From contig JBITNC010000002.1 of the NCBI GenBank assembly GCA_050084985.1, forward strand, positions 14,074,001 to 14,138,000: a stretch of DNA of 64,000 bases, read 5' to 3'. The position numbers and the translations under genes are program-made. The notes beneath the pieces were generated by a model, which was given only the letters and a program-made list of their open reading frames with translations, was not told the DNA's origin and ran no database searches. This DNA comes from Nageia nagi (taxonomy: Eukaryota > Pinophyta). This document shows, one piece after another, positions 13,889 to 25,866 of the stretch; position 1 is the first letter of the stretch; the number at the start of each line of letters is the position of its first letter.

Positions 13889-14440
13889 ATGATCTTTTTA
13901 CAATTATTTGTAGATCATATAAATGCTTTTTCTGATGCATTAAAAAAGACTAAAGTAGATGAGGATATTCCTATTACAAAATTTATTAAATTATTTACTA
14001 ATATTGATACATATTTAACTTGCAATATGCTTTACTTTCAAGATAGTGAATTGTGTAGTGAAGATGTCATTGAAAAGAATTTAGGACTATATATTCATGT
14101 AAATGTTAATGGTGTTCCTCTTAAAAAAGCATTGGTTGATATTGATTCTAATGTCAACATTTCTTTAGTTGATTTATTACAAAAGTATTTTCCTTCTATT
14201 TATGCAAGTATGAAAAGAAATACAATTACAATAAAAGGCTTTGATAATACTAAAAACAAATGCATTGGTTATGTCACTATGCCTATTGAAGTAGAAGGTA
14301 AATCTATTCATCAAAACATTTAAGTTTTTCAAGAAAAGTTACCATATAATTTTTTGCTTTGTAAATCTTGGATTCAAGAACTTTAAGCTATAACTTGTAG
14401 CCTACATCTATCATTAAACTTAGTTACAAAGGTAAGACAA
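13889..14440 (+). pseudogene. E1 retropepsin-like aspartic protease, degraded
   Basis: This domain would cleave the Gag-Pol polyprotein. The frame is open to 14323 and contains GLYIHVNVNGVPLKKALVDI, with the catalytic-loop Asp in LVDIDSNVNIS. The Gly normally two residues after the Asp is replaced by Asp. About fifty residues on is GFDNTKNKCIGYVTMPIEVE, the usual distal strand of plant gypsy proteases. After a stop at 14321, NFLLCKSWIQ (about 14350-14380) corresponds to the conserved LLGRPWI end. It sits between the gag tail and the linker, as expected. Inactive as it stands. Confidence 0.78.
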
Positions 14441-14695
14441 TTACAATCCATGAAGAATAAAATGTAATAGATTTGTGCCAAGCAGTTCAATGATTTTGGA
14501 TCCCTTATGATTTATTTGGTGACGAAGAGGGAGTAGAAAAACCCAACAAAGAGGTTATTCCAAAAGAATTCAACATAGGCACATATCAAAACCTTGATGT
14601 TGACATATGGTAGAGTTTCAAGAAATTGGGATAGCCGATGTTAGTACCTAAAACCCAATGATGTCACTTAGATGAGGATGATTATGAGTGTCTCC
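14441..14695 (+). pseudogene. E1 protease-RT linker, left part
   Basis: Degraded coding sequence with an acidic run near 14660 (DEDDYECL). It is cut at 14695 by the E2 LTR and is expected to continue at 47844. No domain was recognised. Confidence 0.45.
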
Positions 14696-15119
14696 TATTA
14701 GGATCCCACACCCTAACATTTAATTAGGTTTAATTATGATTAGTAGTTATTTTTATTAGCACCTTGTGTTTACTAGTGATGTGGACCATCATATTCTTGT
14801 AAGGCAATCACCATTTTAAATTAAATCGCCAATTAGGGTTAGGGTAGAAAGTCAATAAATATTTGTAAAAGGGGTAAAGAGAACAATCTTGGAAAATCAA
14901 TTATATTTTGATTTGTAAGGAGGAAGCTCCCTCAAAACAATCTAGATTCATATTTCTATTAGTAAAGTTATTCTATTTTGTTATATTTTTATTAATCTAA
15001 GTGCATTATTCTATTTTCTTTACTTTTTGCATTTCAAATCTACTAGTTATTTCATATTTCATATATTTCGTTGGGTATTTAGGGTAAAACCCATTTTTAG
15101 TTTTGTTGGGTTCTTAACA
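14696..15119 (+). repeat. E2 5' LTR
   Basis: 424 bp. It aligns along its length with 47437-47843, sharing GGATCCCACACCCTAACATT at the start and TTCTTAACA-type sequence at the end. The first dinucleotide is TA here and TG in the other copy. The primer site follows three bases after its end. Confidence 0.9.
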
Positions 15120-15121
15120 TG

Positions 15122-15132
15122 TGGTATCATAG
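15122..15132 (+). other. E2 primer-binding site
   Basis: TGGTATCATAG matches the start of the initiator-Met tRNA complement (TGGTATCAGAG) with one mismatch, two bases beyond the LTR edge. Confidence 0.8.
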
Positions 15133-15915
15133 AATTGATTTTGGCTATCTGTGGGCATTTTTATGTGGTCACACCAAGTGGGAAATCTAGAAAATATCTA
15201 CTTTACAACCAAAATTCTACCTAAATTTTTGCAAATTATAATATTAAATTGAAGTGAAATTCTATATTTTGTTCCTTTTTAGGAAAAAATTTGCCTAATT
15301 GTTTTCAAAATATTATGAAACCATCAAAAAGTTTTCCCAAAATAGCAGTTCCAAAATAGGCAAAACTTTTTGGGGCTAATATCTCCCAAATTGTGAGGAA
15401 TTAGCAAATTCTAATACCTATCTCATTATGATTATAAACTTCAAAAAATCATCATTTTGATACCTATTTCATTGTGATTATTTTTTAATGCTAATAATTT
15501 TGATATATAACATGCATACACTTTTTCAATTTCCAAAAATAGTAGTTTCCACAAATAGCAATTTTTAAAAATAGCAGTCAACATCCTTATGTATGCTAAA
15601 ATGGTAGATGGAAAGAGATTTCAAGACTTTGATTAATTGTCAAGTAAAATATATAAAATCATTAAATTCTTACAAAAATAATATATTGATAAGATCAATA
15701 GAAATGTAGACACCTTGCATGTGATAGTAGCTGACCTAGGCATAAAATATGACACTCTAAACACTAACTAGGCCATAATAAATTAGAATAAGAAAACATC
15801 TACTATAGGCATAAACTTAGGCTTAGGATCACAATAGTTTGGTATATTCTAATAATTAGAGGGAAAAATTTATTAGACACACCAAGGATCTCAAAAAGCA
15901 TCCATTCTCCCTCAA
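15133..15915 (+). other. E2 leader, no gene seen
   Basis: AT-rich sequence with several scattered copies of a short CAAAAATAGCAGT-like word (about 15340-15575). No reading frame of note. Confidence 0.5.
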
Positions 15916-16600
15916 ATGAATAAACTGGACTTCCCAAAATTTAGTGGCAAAGATTTAGCTGGTTAGATTCATAAAGTAGAGTAGTTTTTCTTATTGAATC
16001 AGATTATGGGTGTGTAAAATTTCAATATTTCATTATTTCACCTTGAACAAGAAGTCATATAGTGGTACCAATGGTTTGAGAAGAAATATGGAACCCCCTT
16101 ATGGGGATATTTCATAAAAACTATACTTATTCGATTTGGTCCAAGTGACTATGAAGATTTTACAAGAGATATTACAAAGCTGTGATAAAATTCATATGTG
16201 AATGAGTATCAAACTTAGTTTTGAAAAAATGGTGAATCATACTAAAGGGTTGGATGAGTCAATTTTTCAAAATTTTCTTCATTGGTGACTTAAAGGATGA
16301 GATTCAAGTGGAAGTGAATATGTTCAATCCAAAAATGATGATGCAAATGATTGCATTACCCAAACTTGTTGAAGTTAAATTTAATACTCAAATATAACAA
16401 GTGAAGTATTCATTTATCAAATCATAAGCTCCTTCAATTTCTCCCAAACCTAGTTAATCATTAACAGTTAAGCGACTTACTCCTAAGGAAATAAAGGTGT
16501 GTAGTGAGAAGGATCTTCATTACAATTATGATGAAAAGTATGGTCTTAATCATTGATGTACCACACAAAAAATGTATTTGTTAAATATTGATACTCCTAA
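15916..16600 (+). pseudogene. E2 gag, degraded
   Basis: Gag is the particle protein. Across in-frame stops one reads MNKLDFPKFSGKDLAG, FHLEQEVI, WYQWFEKKYGTPLWGYF, RFGPSDYEDFTRDITKL and later LKDEIQVEVNMF, the standard order of conserved blocks in chromovirus gag. A knuckle remnant follows (about 16500-16560, CSEKDLHYNYDEKYGLNH then a stop and C). Several stops are TAG where Gln or Trp would be expected. Confidence 0.8.
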
Positions 16601-16699
16601 AGAATCAACTAATGAAGAATAATAGCTACTATTGGATGAAGTAGCAAATAATCCTAATAACACCAAGGATGAGGTACCTAAAATTTCTTATAATGCTCT

Positions 16700-17339
16700 T
16701 TTAGGTATTTCTTCTCCATAAATGATGAAATATCAAGACTACTTCAAAAACCAATCACTCATTATATTAATTGATTTGAAAAGCACCCATAATTTCATTG
16801 ATCCAAGGCTGGTTAAACAATCCAATTATTTCATATATCCTCAAAATAATTTTGAAGTGATGATTGGGAATGGTGGAAAAATTACTTGTAAGGGAAAATA
16901 TTGCAATACTAAACTTGCCATGTGTGATTATCAAATGTAGAGTGATATGTATTTCCTTTCCTTAGGATGATATTATGTGGTCCTTGTATTCTAATGGTTA
17001 TGAATATTTGATTCCATTTTATGGGATTTTACTTAATTATAAATAAAATTCATGGTCATGAAAGGTACATATACTCTCAAAGGATGACAAGTTGGACCTT
17101 CTCAAATTATCAATTCCTACTATCGGTATGGAGAAGCTTTTTTGCAAATGAGGAAAGGGGATAATAGAGTAAATATTTTTAATTCATTCAACTACATAAT
17201 GAGGTGGTGACTTAGAGTAATTGCAATATCTCTTTACATGTCATGCAACAAGTTTTGAAGAACCCATAGGGTTACCACCAAACCACTCTCATGACCATGC
17301 CATATAGCTTGTTCCTGGAATTCAACCATAAAATATTCA
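16700..17339 (+). pseudogene. E2 protease and start of pol, degraded
   Basis: The open frame 16722-16940 contains LIDLKSTHNFIDP, the active-site loop of chromovirus retropepsin (normally LIDSGSTHNFI). Asp is kept, but the Ser-Gly after it has become Leu-Lys, so activity is unlikely. After stops, EEPIGLPPNHSHDHAI at about 17258-17306 is the conserved block just before RT. The frame is cut at 17339 by the E3 LTR and resumes at about 44732 (YHYSCL, then GNEIE). Confidence 0.8.
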
Positions 17340-17983
17340 TGATCCTAAAATGGATCATATGATTAATGCCAAAATATCAATATTAAAATGAGGATTTGAT
17401 AAATTCTCATGCTTGGGTGGTCTTTGGAGCATTTTTCTCATGATCTTGTGGAATTGTCATATACAAAACCTGTCATAAAATAGATTAGTCATATTTATGA
17501 AGGTATAAATTTTGAGATATATATATATATAATTGAGTTTATTATTTTTCCATTGGATGGTCATCAAAGATACCTTTCCAACAAGTATATACATGCCTAC
17601 CTTCATGGAAGATTTGACATTCATAAAAGATATTTTCATGAGAATTGTGCTTATCCAAAATATTGCATTTAGAGCATCTAAATTTTGCTAACAATCAAAA
17701 CACAATAATGATGTCATGCAAACAATGAAACCTCAAAAAACATAAAGTGTCATGGACACCTCATGGAGGTATATGAAGTAAAAGGTCATCATAAGGTAAA
17801 GAGACAAGTTCATCAATAGAAAATGAATCCTTAAGGATCATTTGGAAAGAAAAAAAAAATAAAGAGAAAATAAAGAGAGAGAAAAAAAGCATTGGTGAAC
17901 ATTATGAGGAAGAGAAGGTAGCCACTTCTATGGTAGGCTAATACCATTATTGAAGTAGACCATACTACTATTAGTGAAATAAC
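17340..17983 (+). repeat. E3 left LTR, part 1
   Basis: Aligns with 43117-43735 (shared words GATTTGATAAATTCTCATGC and ATGCCTACCTTCAT). It includes an (AT)n run at 17516-17532. It is cut at 17984 by E5. Confidence 0.85.
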
Positions 17984-20147
17984 TATTGATCATATATTGG
18001 TGTTTGTGTGATTGTCATTATTGTCAAAGTGCATGTGTATTTAATAATGTTAAAGAATGTTAATGCCATAAGTGACCAAGATTGTTGATGTAAAAGGAAG
18101 AATAAGGAAGATATACCTTTTTGGATTTTTGATAGTATTTAGAGAAATTTAGATTTGGACAGACCCATCAAAATTTACTTACAGAGGAAAATACACTATT
18201 TGATGGAATTTTGAATAAAATGAAGTTGTTTTATTTTTTTGTTGTTCTCATAAAATTTGGTCTACTTGAATCTATCAAATCTTCCTTAGAATCAATAAGT
18301 GTTACAATGGATAGGGTATAAAGTATTCTTTTTTGCTATCATTTTGATGAAATATGTCCATTCCAATACTGCTATATCTCCTGTAGAATCAAATAGTATC
18401 ATAGCATGAAGGTGAATATCATGGATGATGATGTGGAGAAATGAAGCTTTATCCAAAGGCTTAAATGCTTATGCAAATAAGGAATGTTAATCTAAATGTA
18501 GATCTAATAGCATGAAATCAACAACTTCCAAAGTAAGGATTCCCTTTCCATTACTATATTTTCAAGGTACAAAGAAATATGTTGATGTCAACACCTTATG
18601 GAGTGTGGATTTCCTTTATTACATTGTATTTCTAAGGTGCAAAGAAATGTGGTAATGTTAGAAATATCCAAAGTGCAAATTTCCTTTATTACATTATGCT
18701 TTTGAAGTGTGAATTTTTCTTCTAACATTGTATTTTTAGAGTCTAGATTTCCCTTGTAACATTGTGTTTTTAGAGTGCAAATTCTTTAAAAGATGCTATA
18801 GAATGATTTCTCTAACCTAAATACAATGCAAATGGTTCAATACTTATAGGGACAATTTTTATGCATATAATATTAGGCTTATGTGATGACATAGAGCCTT
18901 ATGCAGAGAGGAATGGTGTTATGTAGAGAAGTGAGGTACTACTACAAAGAAGGAATGGCCAATGCAGATAGAGACATACTTGTGTAAAAAGATTTCAAAG
19001 GTGATCAAAGGTGCTATATGGAAGGTTCAAGCCTTATGCAAAGAGTCCAAAACTTATGTGAATATGAAATATGTTATGAGGATAAGTGAGTGCTTATGCA
19101 AAAATGTATGTAGAGTTGCCAAGTTGTTATGCAAAGGATAAAAGTATAATGCAGAGAAGTGGAGTCTTATGCACATGAAGCCTAAAATGTTACTTAAAGC
19201 ATGATTTAAGTCTTCAAAATGTGTTTAGTATAATCATGAAATCTAAACTTAACTCCTACAACATGAGAAGCATATCAAAGTTAAATATCATTACATCAGA
19301 TGTAAGTAACTATTGTATCATTATTGAACATCATGTAGTAACAGTCAAGGAAGTAATTACTCTAGATGAGAATATGAGTAACTAAAAAATAATTATAGTT
19401 TTAACATGTCAACTATTGATATCTAGAGCTAAGCATGAAAATCAAAGATGGAACTACCAAAATGTGAATATATGGCCTACATGCCCATTAAAGCTATCAA
19501 AACATATGGCTTAATAGTGTGAGTATCATCAATGTCTATACAGTGTGATTAGGGTTGTAGTGTTGATGTACATGTGTGAGAGAGGTGAATGCTATTGGAA
19601 TAGAGATTAACTGTCAAATCAGAAAGTGCTATTATTGAGATAAATCGATTAGATTAACAAAGATAGCAGTTCATTGGCTATGAAGACCAATTGCAATTAT
19701 TATAAGAGATAGTCATAATTATTTTGTTGGGATATATACTAGTGAGGGTTTTATATATAGTGAAGGTATTTTTATATAAAACTTGTGAATCGTACTTGAA
19801 GTCCAAGTTGGTGCTTAGCATAGGGGTTGGTGCTCCTTATAGTTGGTGCTATAGAACATAGGGATTGATGCTCCTTGTAGTTCATATTATAGAACTTAAG
19901 GATTGGTGCTGATAAATGAATGTAAAGTTTATGCTTTGCATTAGGCTAGATTTGGAAAATGATCCAAGAAATATTTTCCTAAGGATGTAGCCTAAATGAT
20001 GAATCTCATTATATATGGTATTATATGATTATCTATTTATGTTCTTACCTTGTTTTGTTATATTTATCTATTGCATTATTTTAGGTTTGAGGTTTAAATT
20101 TTAAGAGATTGATTCACCCCCCTCTCATTGTTATTATGTGACTAACA
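17984..20147 (+). repeat. E5 5' LTR
   Basis: 2164 bp. It starts TATTGATCAT (TG changed to TA) and ends GTGACTAACA. Internally it has several repeated words: a TTTCCTTTATTACATTGTG-type word at 18600-18780 and many TTATGCA-type words at 18840-19170. Confidence 0.88.
19800..19915 (+). repeat. Minisatellite in E5 5' LTR (short version)
   Basis: About two and a half copies of a 40 bp unit built on GGTTGGTGCTCCTTATAGTT. The matching part of the 3' LTR has about six copies. Confidence 0.7.
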
Positions 20148-20149
20148 AT

Positions 20150-20162
20150 TGGTATTAGAACC
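20150..20162 (+). other. E5 primer-binding site
   Basis: TGGTATTAGAACC, two bases after the LTR edge, is close to the initiator-Met complement. Confidence 0.75.
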
Positions 20163-20215
20163 AAATCCCTAAAAGATAAGCTTAACTAGTGAAGGGGGGT
20201 CTTGGATTGATCATA

Positions 20216-21660
20216 ATGGGAAAGAGAAAAGGAATAAAGAAGGATCTCAAATTTACTCAAGATCAACTAGAGGAAACAAAATAGGAAATCTTGTCCACAA
20301 CCTCTAATATATAATAAATGGTTGATCTAGATGAATAGATAGAATTTGTAGTTGACCTTGAAGGAGATATCATATCTACTCTTGATGATTTAGATACTAA
20401 ATGAAGGAAGAATCAAAGAGTAACCAAGAAATTGAATGAATATGGTGATTAGTTTGAATATCTCTGCACACAACTTGAAAAGGCCAAAAGGGTAGAAGAA
20501 GATTTGAAAGCATGAGTCTTTGATAGTTTAAAAGCTTTCAACAAATTTAATGAATAAATAGCCAACTCGAAGTCTCATTGGAAGAAACCCAAGCAAATAA
20601 GGAAGCATTGAGATTACATATAGAATAATACAATAGGTGTGAAGAGATAGCAAGCAATGTTATCCATGATCTAAAGTTGCAAGTTGAAGAAGCCCTCAAA
20701 TCATAGACTAAGGAGAAAAATCCATCCCCTCACATACTTGAAGAAGAGATTATTTTATTGAAAAGTAAATTAGATAATGCTAATAAAAAATTGATGGCTA
20801 GCCTCAAGTTTGAGAAGAGCATTCGGATTTTGGATGACATGTTTAATACAAGAGAGAGACCCTAAGCTCAAGTTTGGTCTTGGATATGATTAAGAATAAC
20901 CCCCATCCTCTAAAGCTATAGAAAATAATACTTTCAATGCTATGGGGAAAAGGCAAGAGGATCATGAACCTAATTCATTGAAGCTACAAGAAAAAGATAA
21001 GGAAGCTAAGCATAAAAGAATAAAGAATCAGATGAAGCATAGAAGACCATATAATAAGAAGAGAATATATTGAGGAGCAACTCATCAACATCATCAATCA
21101 AGCTTCCCATAAGAATAAAGAAGCTATAAAAGAAGATTTAAAGCAAATCAAAATTAGCAAAATAGGTTTTATCCATCTCATCATGTCTATGATAATGCAT
21201 TTTTGGTTATTATTTTAAATGCAATCAATTTGATTATAATGTAGCCAAATGCAGACCAAATGTCATGCATAGAGACTTAGTCAAATAAAAATCTTTTAAG
21301 TCTATGCCAAATGATAATAGTCAATGCTCTAGGTGTCACTAGTAAGGTCATAGAGCAATCATTTGTGGAGAAAATGTTAGACCAAATAACCATATTGGTA
21401 GATTTGCATATATACCTCATATTGAATATCATGTAATATGTTTTAAATATCATAAACATGGATATCTAGCAAGATTTTGTAGAAGTACCTTTGCATATAA
21501 TAAGTGGTAGGTCAACAAAATCTATCAACCTTAGAGAAGATAACAACAATAATTGATATGTTAATTCGAGCATTAAGGAATGAAAAGAAGATAACCTCCA
21601 AGGAGAAACAACTAACATGCTAGAGAAGACAGATCCATACCCAAACATAAGAAGGCTTGG
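20216..21660 (+). pseudogene. E5 gag with coiled coil and three zinc knuckles, degraded
   Basis: From ATG at 20216 the reading begins MGKRKGIKKDLKFTQDQLEE and, across stops and shifts, is rich in Lys, Glu and Leu, as expected for a coiled coil (about 20216-20880). One section reads LEEEIILLKSKLDNANKKL. Three knuckle remnants follow: FKCNQFDYNVAKC (about 21222-21260), CSRCH, two stops, GHRAIIC (about 21319-21366) and CFKYHKHGYLARFC (about 21438-21480). The order coiled coil then multiple knuckles suits a copia-type gag. No pol follows. Confidence 0.72.
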
Positions 21661-22067
21661 AGAAAGAAAATAATGGAGAAAGTCTATTTAATTGGCCAGT
21701 TGAGCAATTTTGGACAAGATATGGGAGTGATCACACTTCCACACCATTGATAAGGTTAATACTAGCACATCCTTAGGGGGAGAAATCTCTAGAATATTCT
21801 AATGCTTCTATTTTTGTTAAGGTTACCTAAGGATGTTGAGCCTATAGTAAGGGGGACCATGGTGCTTGTTATGATATTTCAAAGGCTTTTATTATTTTAC
21901 CATAGATTATTGTTGGTTGTCATTACTTTTACTGGAGATTATAATTGTTAGTGCTACTTGGATTCCTCCCATAATAGGCCAATGTATTTTTCACTTTGAT
22001 TATTTGATATTGTTGCCAAAAAGAGGGAGAGAGATCTTGACTAGAGTGAGTTTTGATAATAATTCTC
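21661..22067 (+). other. E5 interior after gag, no gene seen
   Basis: About 400 bp of degraded sequence between gag and the purine tract. I see no domain here, so the missing pol was deleted rather than mutated. Confidence 0.5.
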
Positions 22068-22076
22068 AAGGGAGAT
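22068..22076 (+). other. E5 polypurine tract
   Basis: Purine run AAGGGAGA directly before the 3' LTR start TGTTGATCAT at 22079, which places plus-strand priming here. Confidence 0.65.
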
Positions 22077-22078
22077 AT

Positions 22079-24319
22079 TGTTGATCATATGCTGGTGTTT
22101 GTGTGATTATCATTATTATCAAAGTGCATCTGCATTCCATAATATCAAATAATGTAAATGCCATAAGTGAGCAAGATTGTTGATGTCAAAGGAAGAATAA
22201 GGAAGATAGGCTATGTTAGAGTTTTATTAATATTTAGAGGCATCTAGATTCAAATGGACCCATCAAAATTTTCTTATAAAGGAAAATACATCATCCTATA
22301 GAATTTTGAAGAAAATGAAGTTGTTTGATTTCACCATTGTTCTAGTGAAATTTGGTCTACTTGACTCTATTGGATCTCCATTAGAATTAAAAAGTGTTAA
22401 AATGGATAAAGTATAGTGTATTATGTTCTTCCACCATTTTTATAAAATGTGTCCACTCTAATACTTTTATATCTCCACCAAAATCAAACAATATCATGCA
22501 ATGAAGGTGAAGACCATTGGATGATGATGCAAAGAAATTAAGCTTTATTTGAAGGCTGAAATGCTTATGCAAAAAAGGAATTTTAATCTAAATGTAGATC
22601 TAATAGCATGACATCAATATCTTCTAGAGTGAGGATTTACTTTGTATTACTATATTTCTAGGATGTGGAGAAACATGGTGACATCAATGCCTTCCAAAGT
22701 ACAAATTTCCTTTGTTACATTGTGCTTCCAGGGTGTGAAGTTTCCTTATAATATTATATTTTTGGAGTACAAATTTCCCTTTTAACATTTTATTTTTAGA
22801 GTATGGATTCTTCAAAAGATGATACAAAATGATCTCTCCAACCTAAATTTGATGTGGATGGTTCAATGCTTATTCATATAGGTCTTGTGCTTAAAATATT
22901 AGGCTTATGCAGTGACATAGAGCCTTATGCATAGCAAAATGGTGTTATGCAAAGAAGTGAGGTCCTATGCAGATAAGGAATGGCCTATGCAGATAGAGAT
23001 AGGCTTGTGTGAAAAACATGCTAAAGGTGGCCAAAGGCATTATGTAAAAGGTCTAAGTTTTATGCAAAGATGAAATATGTTATGTAGACAAGGGAGGGTT
23101 TATGCAAAAACTTATGCAAAGTTTCCAAGTTGTTATGTGGAGGATCAAAGTCTTATGTGCATGAAGCCTAAACTATTATTCAAAGTATGATTTAAATATT
23201 TAGCATGCATTTAGTATAATCATGGCATATTAACATAACTCATATAGCATGGGGTGAGTGTTTAAGTTAAATAGCAATGCATTGGATGCAAGTAACTATT
23301 GTATCATTAATTAATATCATATAGTAGCTGTCAAGGAATAATTACTTTGGTTGAGAAGATGAGTAAATAAAAATAGTTATAGTATTAACATGTTAGCTAT
23401 TGATATCTGGAGTTGAGCATGACAGTCAAAGATGAAACTGCTAGAATGTGAATCTAGTCCTACATGCACATTGAAGCTATCACAAATCTTGGCTTGATGG
23501 TGTGAGTGTCAAGGGTGTATATAAAGTGTGATTGGGTTTGTAGTATTAATGGCATACATGTGTGATAGAGGTGAATGCTACCATAATAGAGATTGAATAT
23601 TAGAGAAGGAAATGCTTCCATTGACATAAAATTATTAGATTGATAAAGAAAGTAGTTCATTAGCTATGAAGATGAATTGCAAAGACCATAAGAGATAGCT
23701 AGAAGTGTTTTGTTGAGATATAGATTGGTGAGGGTTTTGTATATAGTGAAGGCATTTTTATATCAAAATTGTCAATCATATTTGAATTCCAAGTTGATGC
23801 TTGGTGTAGGGGTTGGTGCTGGTAAAGTAGGGATTAGTACTTCTTGCAATTGGTACTATAGAATGTAAGGGTTAGTGCTCCTAGCTGGTGCTAATAAAGT
23901 AGGGATTGGTGCTTCTTACAGTTAGTGTTGCAAAATGTAGGTATTAGTTCTCCTTCTAATTAGTGCTAGTAAATTAGGGGTTGGTGTTCCTTATAATTAG
24001 TGCTACAAAAATTAGGGGTTGTGCAATTGGTACTATAGAACTTAAGGGTTGGTGATCCTTTTGGTTGGTACCAATAAATGAATGTGAAGTTTGTGCTTTG
24101 CATTGGGTTGGATTTAGACCATTATCCAAGCAATCTTTTCCTTGAGATGTATCTTACATGGTGAACCTCATTATAAATGGTGTTTTGTGATTGTCACTTG
24201 ATGTGCTTACCTTTTTTTTGTTATAGTTTTTATATTGTAATATTTTAAGCATTTTGGGTTTGAGGTTTAAAGTTTAAGACACTAATTCATCCCCTCTTAG
24301 TGCCATTATGTGACTAACA
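22079..24319 (+). repeat. E5 3' LTR
   Basis: 2241 bp. It starts TGTTGATCATATGCTGG and ends GTGACTAACA. It is longer than the 5' LTR mainly because of the minisatellite at 23805-24065. Confidence 0.9.
23805..24065 (+). repeat. Minisatellite in E5 3' LTR (long version)
   Basis: About six degenerate copies of a unit of roughly 42 bp (GGGATTGGTGCTTCTTACAG and variants), against about two and a half in the 5' LTR. Copy number changed after insertion or during reverse transcription. Confidence 0.72.
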
Positions 24320-24324
24320 ATAAC

Positions 24325-24869
24325 TACTACCATTAAAAAGATTATTATGTTAGATAAAAATCAAATCTTAGTATATGGTGAATGATATTATTTTAATTCT
24401 ATGCTATGTATTTTTTATTGTATTCTTCATGTATTGAGTAGAACTCATAGTGTTGTAGTGTTAATCATATTATATTTATGGGAGGTATGATATATGACTC
24501 CAATACATGTATGTGATATCATACGATCATTATACTCTTAGAAGGAGATAGTGAGTAGTCTAAAAACCTTCTTTTTATGTAGTAAAAATGACTTAAGAAG
24601 CTTGTATAAGTCTTTTAGGTATATGTTGAGAGCACTCTCTGATGAGAGATTAGGAGTAGAGCCAAGATCATGGGGTAGCATTGACATAAATTAGAAATAA
24701 AAATATTATCAAATGGACAGTATTGACAATGTGCTTACATAGATAAAAGGATGTGGATGTAATTGTAGAAGTGAGAAATGCAATTATGATTTGTATGAAA
24801 TATTGGAAACTTAGAGAACACTATGTATAGTTGATTTGGTTGATCAAGAGGAGCTATGAAGACTATAAT
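24325..24869 (+). repeat. E3 left LTR, part 2
   Basis: Matches 43737-44430 of the right LTR (shared ATTGAGTAGAACTCATAGTG and TTGATCAAGAGGAGCTA). The right copy has about 130 extra bases near 43760-43930, partly a short direct repeat (GTAGGATGAACAATATCATA twice). It is cut at 24870 by E4. Confidence 0.85.
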
Positions 24870-25850
24870 TGTTGCAGTGAAAATAGAGCTGGAATGTAGA
24901 ATAACATGAAATACAATTATTCTTAAACTTTCACTGAACCTCAAATTTTGTAAAATAGATAGAAATGCTATGATTATAAATTGATATTGATTTTCAACTC
25001 AAACTACAATTTTCCCTTGAAAGGGACTTTTACAAATGCCATTTGCCAAAATGAAGGTATTAGATATTCATTATTTTTGATTTACTTGCTTCTCTCCTTG
25101 ATATGAACAACCTGTAAATCCTACACACATGCAAAAGATAATAACATCAAAGCATCTATGTATGAAACATATTGAATTGAAACTAGCATAAAATAATAAA
25201 AGGTATGAGCTCACAAGATTTTAGCAGCATTACCCTACTTCAAAAATGGGTCAAGATTCTCTTAGATGGATCCCTATTACTTTGTATTGGCTTGTATTTA
25301 TAGATTTTGGGTGAGATGTTCTAAGGCTAGTAAGGGGAAGTGAAAAGCCATTGTAGGTCGTAACTAACCCCTCTATCCACATCATCTTGGAAAGTTGAAA
25401 CATTTCAACTTTCTCTCACTATTTTAGTTTCTTGTTCGGTTGTTACAGAGTCACCGACGATTACTAGTCGAACATTGGCGATCGTCTCAAAACGTCGATG
25501 ACTGTCTTGGGTCGCTGGTGATTGGTTTTTAATTTTGTGACAATATTAAAATGACCACCAAATAGCCAATTTTACCTAAAAAGAGTCATGTGACCACTCA
25601 TTTTGCATGTACTCAATGGGAGCTATCCAATAATAGGGTTTTTTGTTGGAAACCTAATCCTTAGGGATTAAGGTAATTTATGATTATTAATAGTTTTAGG
25701 TGTGTGAGTATGCATGTATTTATAGGAGATAATACAATATTGGGCTTTTGGAGTTTCTCCTTCATTTTTAAACCTATTTTATATTGTCACAAAGAGTTAT
25801 GATTATTTCAATATTTACTAGTTAAAAAGGGACATTTTTAGGTGTCTACA
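24870..25850 (-). repeat. E4 3' LTR
   Basis: 981 bp. Relative to the other LTR it carries 125 extra bases (about 25644-25768) flanked by T-runs, most simply a slippage deletion in the other copy. It contains GC-richer 21 bp-type motifs at about 25446-25530. Confidence 0.92.
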
Positions 25851-25866
25851 TTTTGCCCCTTTTTGA
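25851..25866 (-). other. E4 polypurine tract
   Basis: On the minus strand AAAAAGGGGCAAAA abuts the LTR start TGTAGACACC, the classic position for plus-strand priming. Confidence 0.85.

Larger units (their letters stand above)
17984..24319 (+). mobile_element. E5: gag-only copia-like element with long LTRs
   Basis: LTRs at 17984-20147 and 22079-24319 enclose 1.9 kb of interior with a primer site, a degraded gag with three zinc knuckles and a purine tract. There is no protease, integrase or RT, so it is non-autonomous. A perfect five-base target duplication ATAAC flanks it (17979-17983 and 24320-24324), and the E3 LTR sequence continues across the insertion point, as shown by the uninterrupted copy at 43735. 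LTRs end in CTAACA followed by an initiator-Met-type primer site, as in Ty1/copia elements. Confidence 0.9.

Noticed and set aside
14691-14695. Target duplication for E2
   Set aside because: TCTCC and TTGCT match at only two of five positions. I list E2 without a target duplication.
15122-15132. tRNA genes at the primer sites
   Set aside because: Only the 12-15 base tRNA complement is present. No cloverleaf could be drawn at any of the primer sites, and I found no tRNA or rRNA gene elsewhere in the window.
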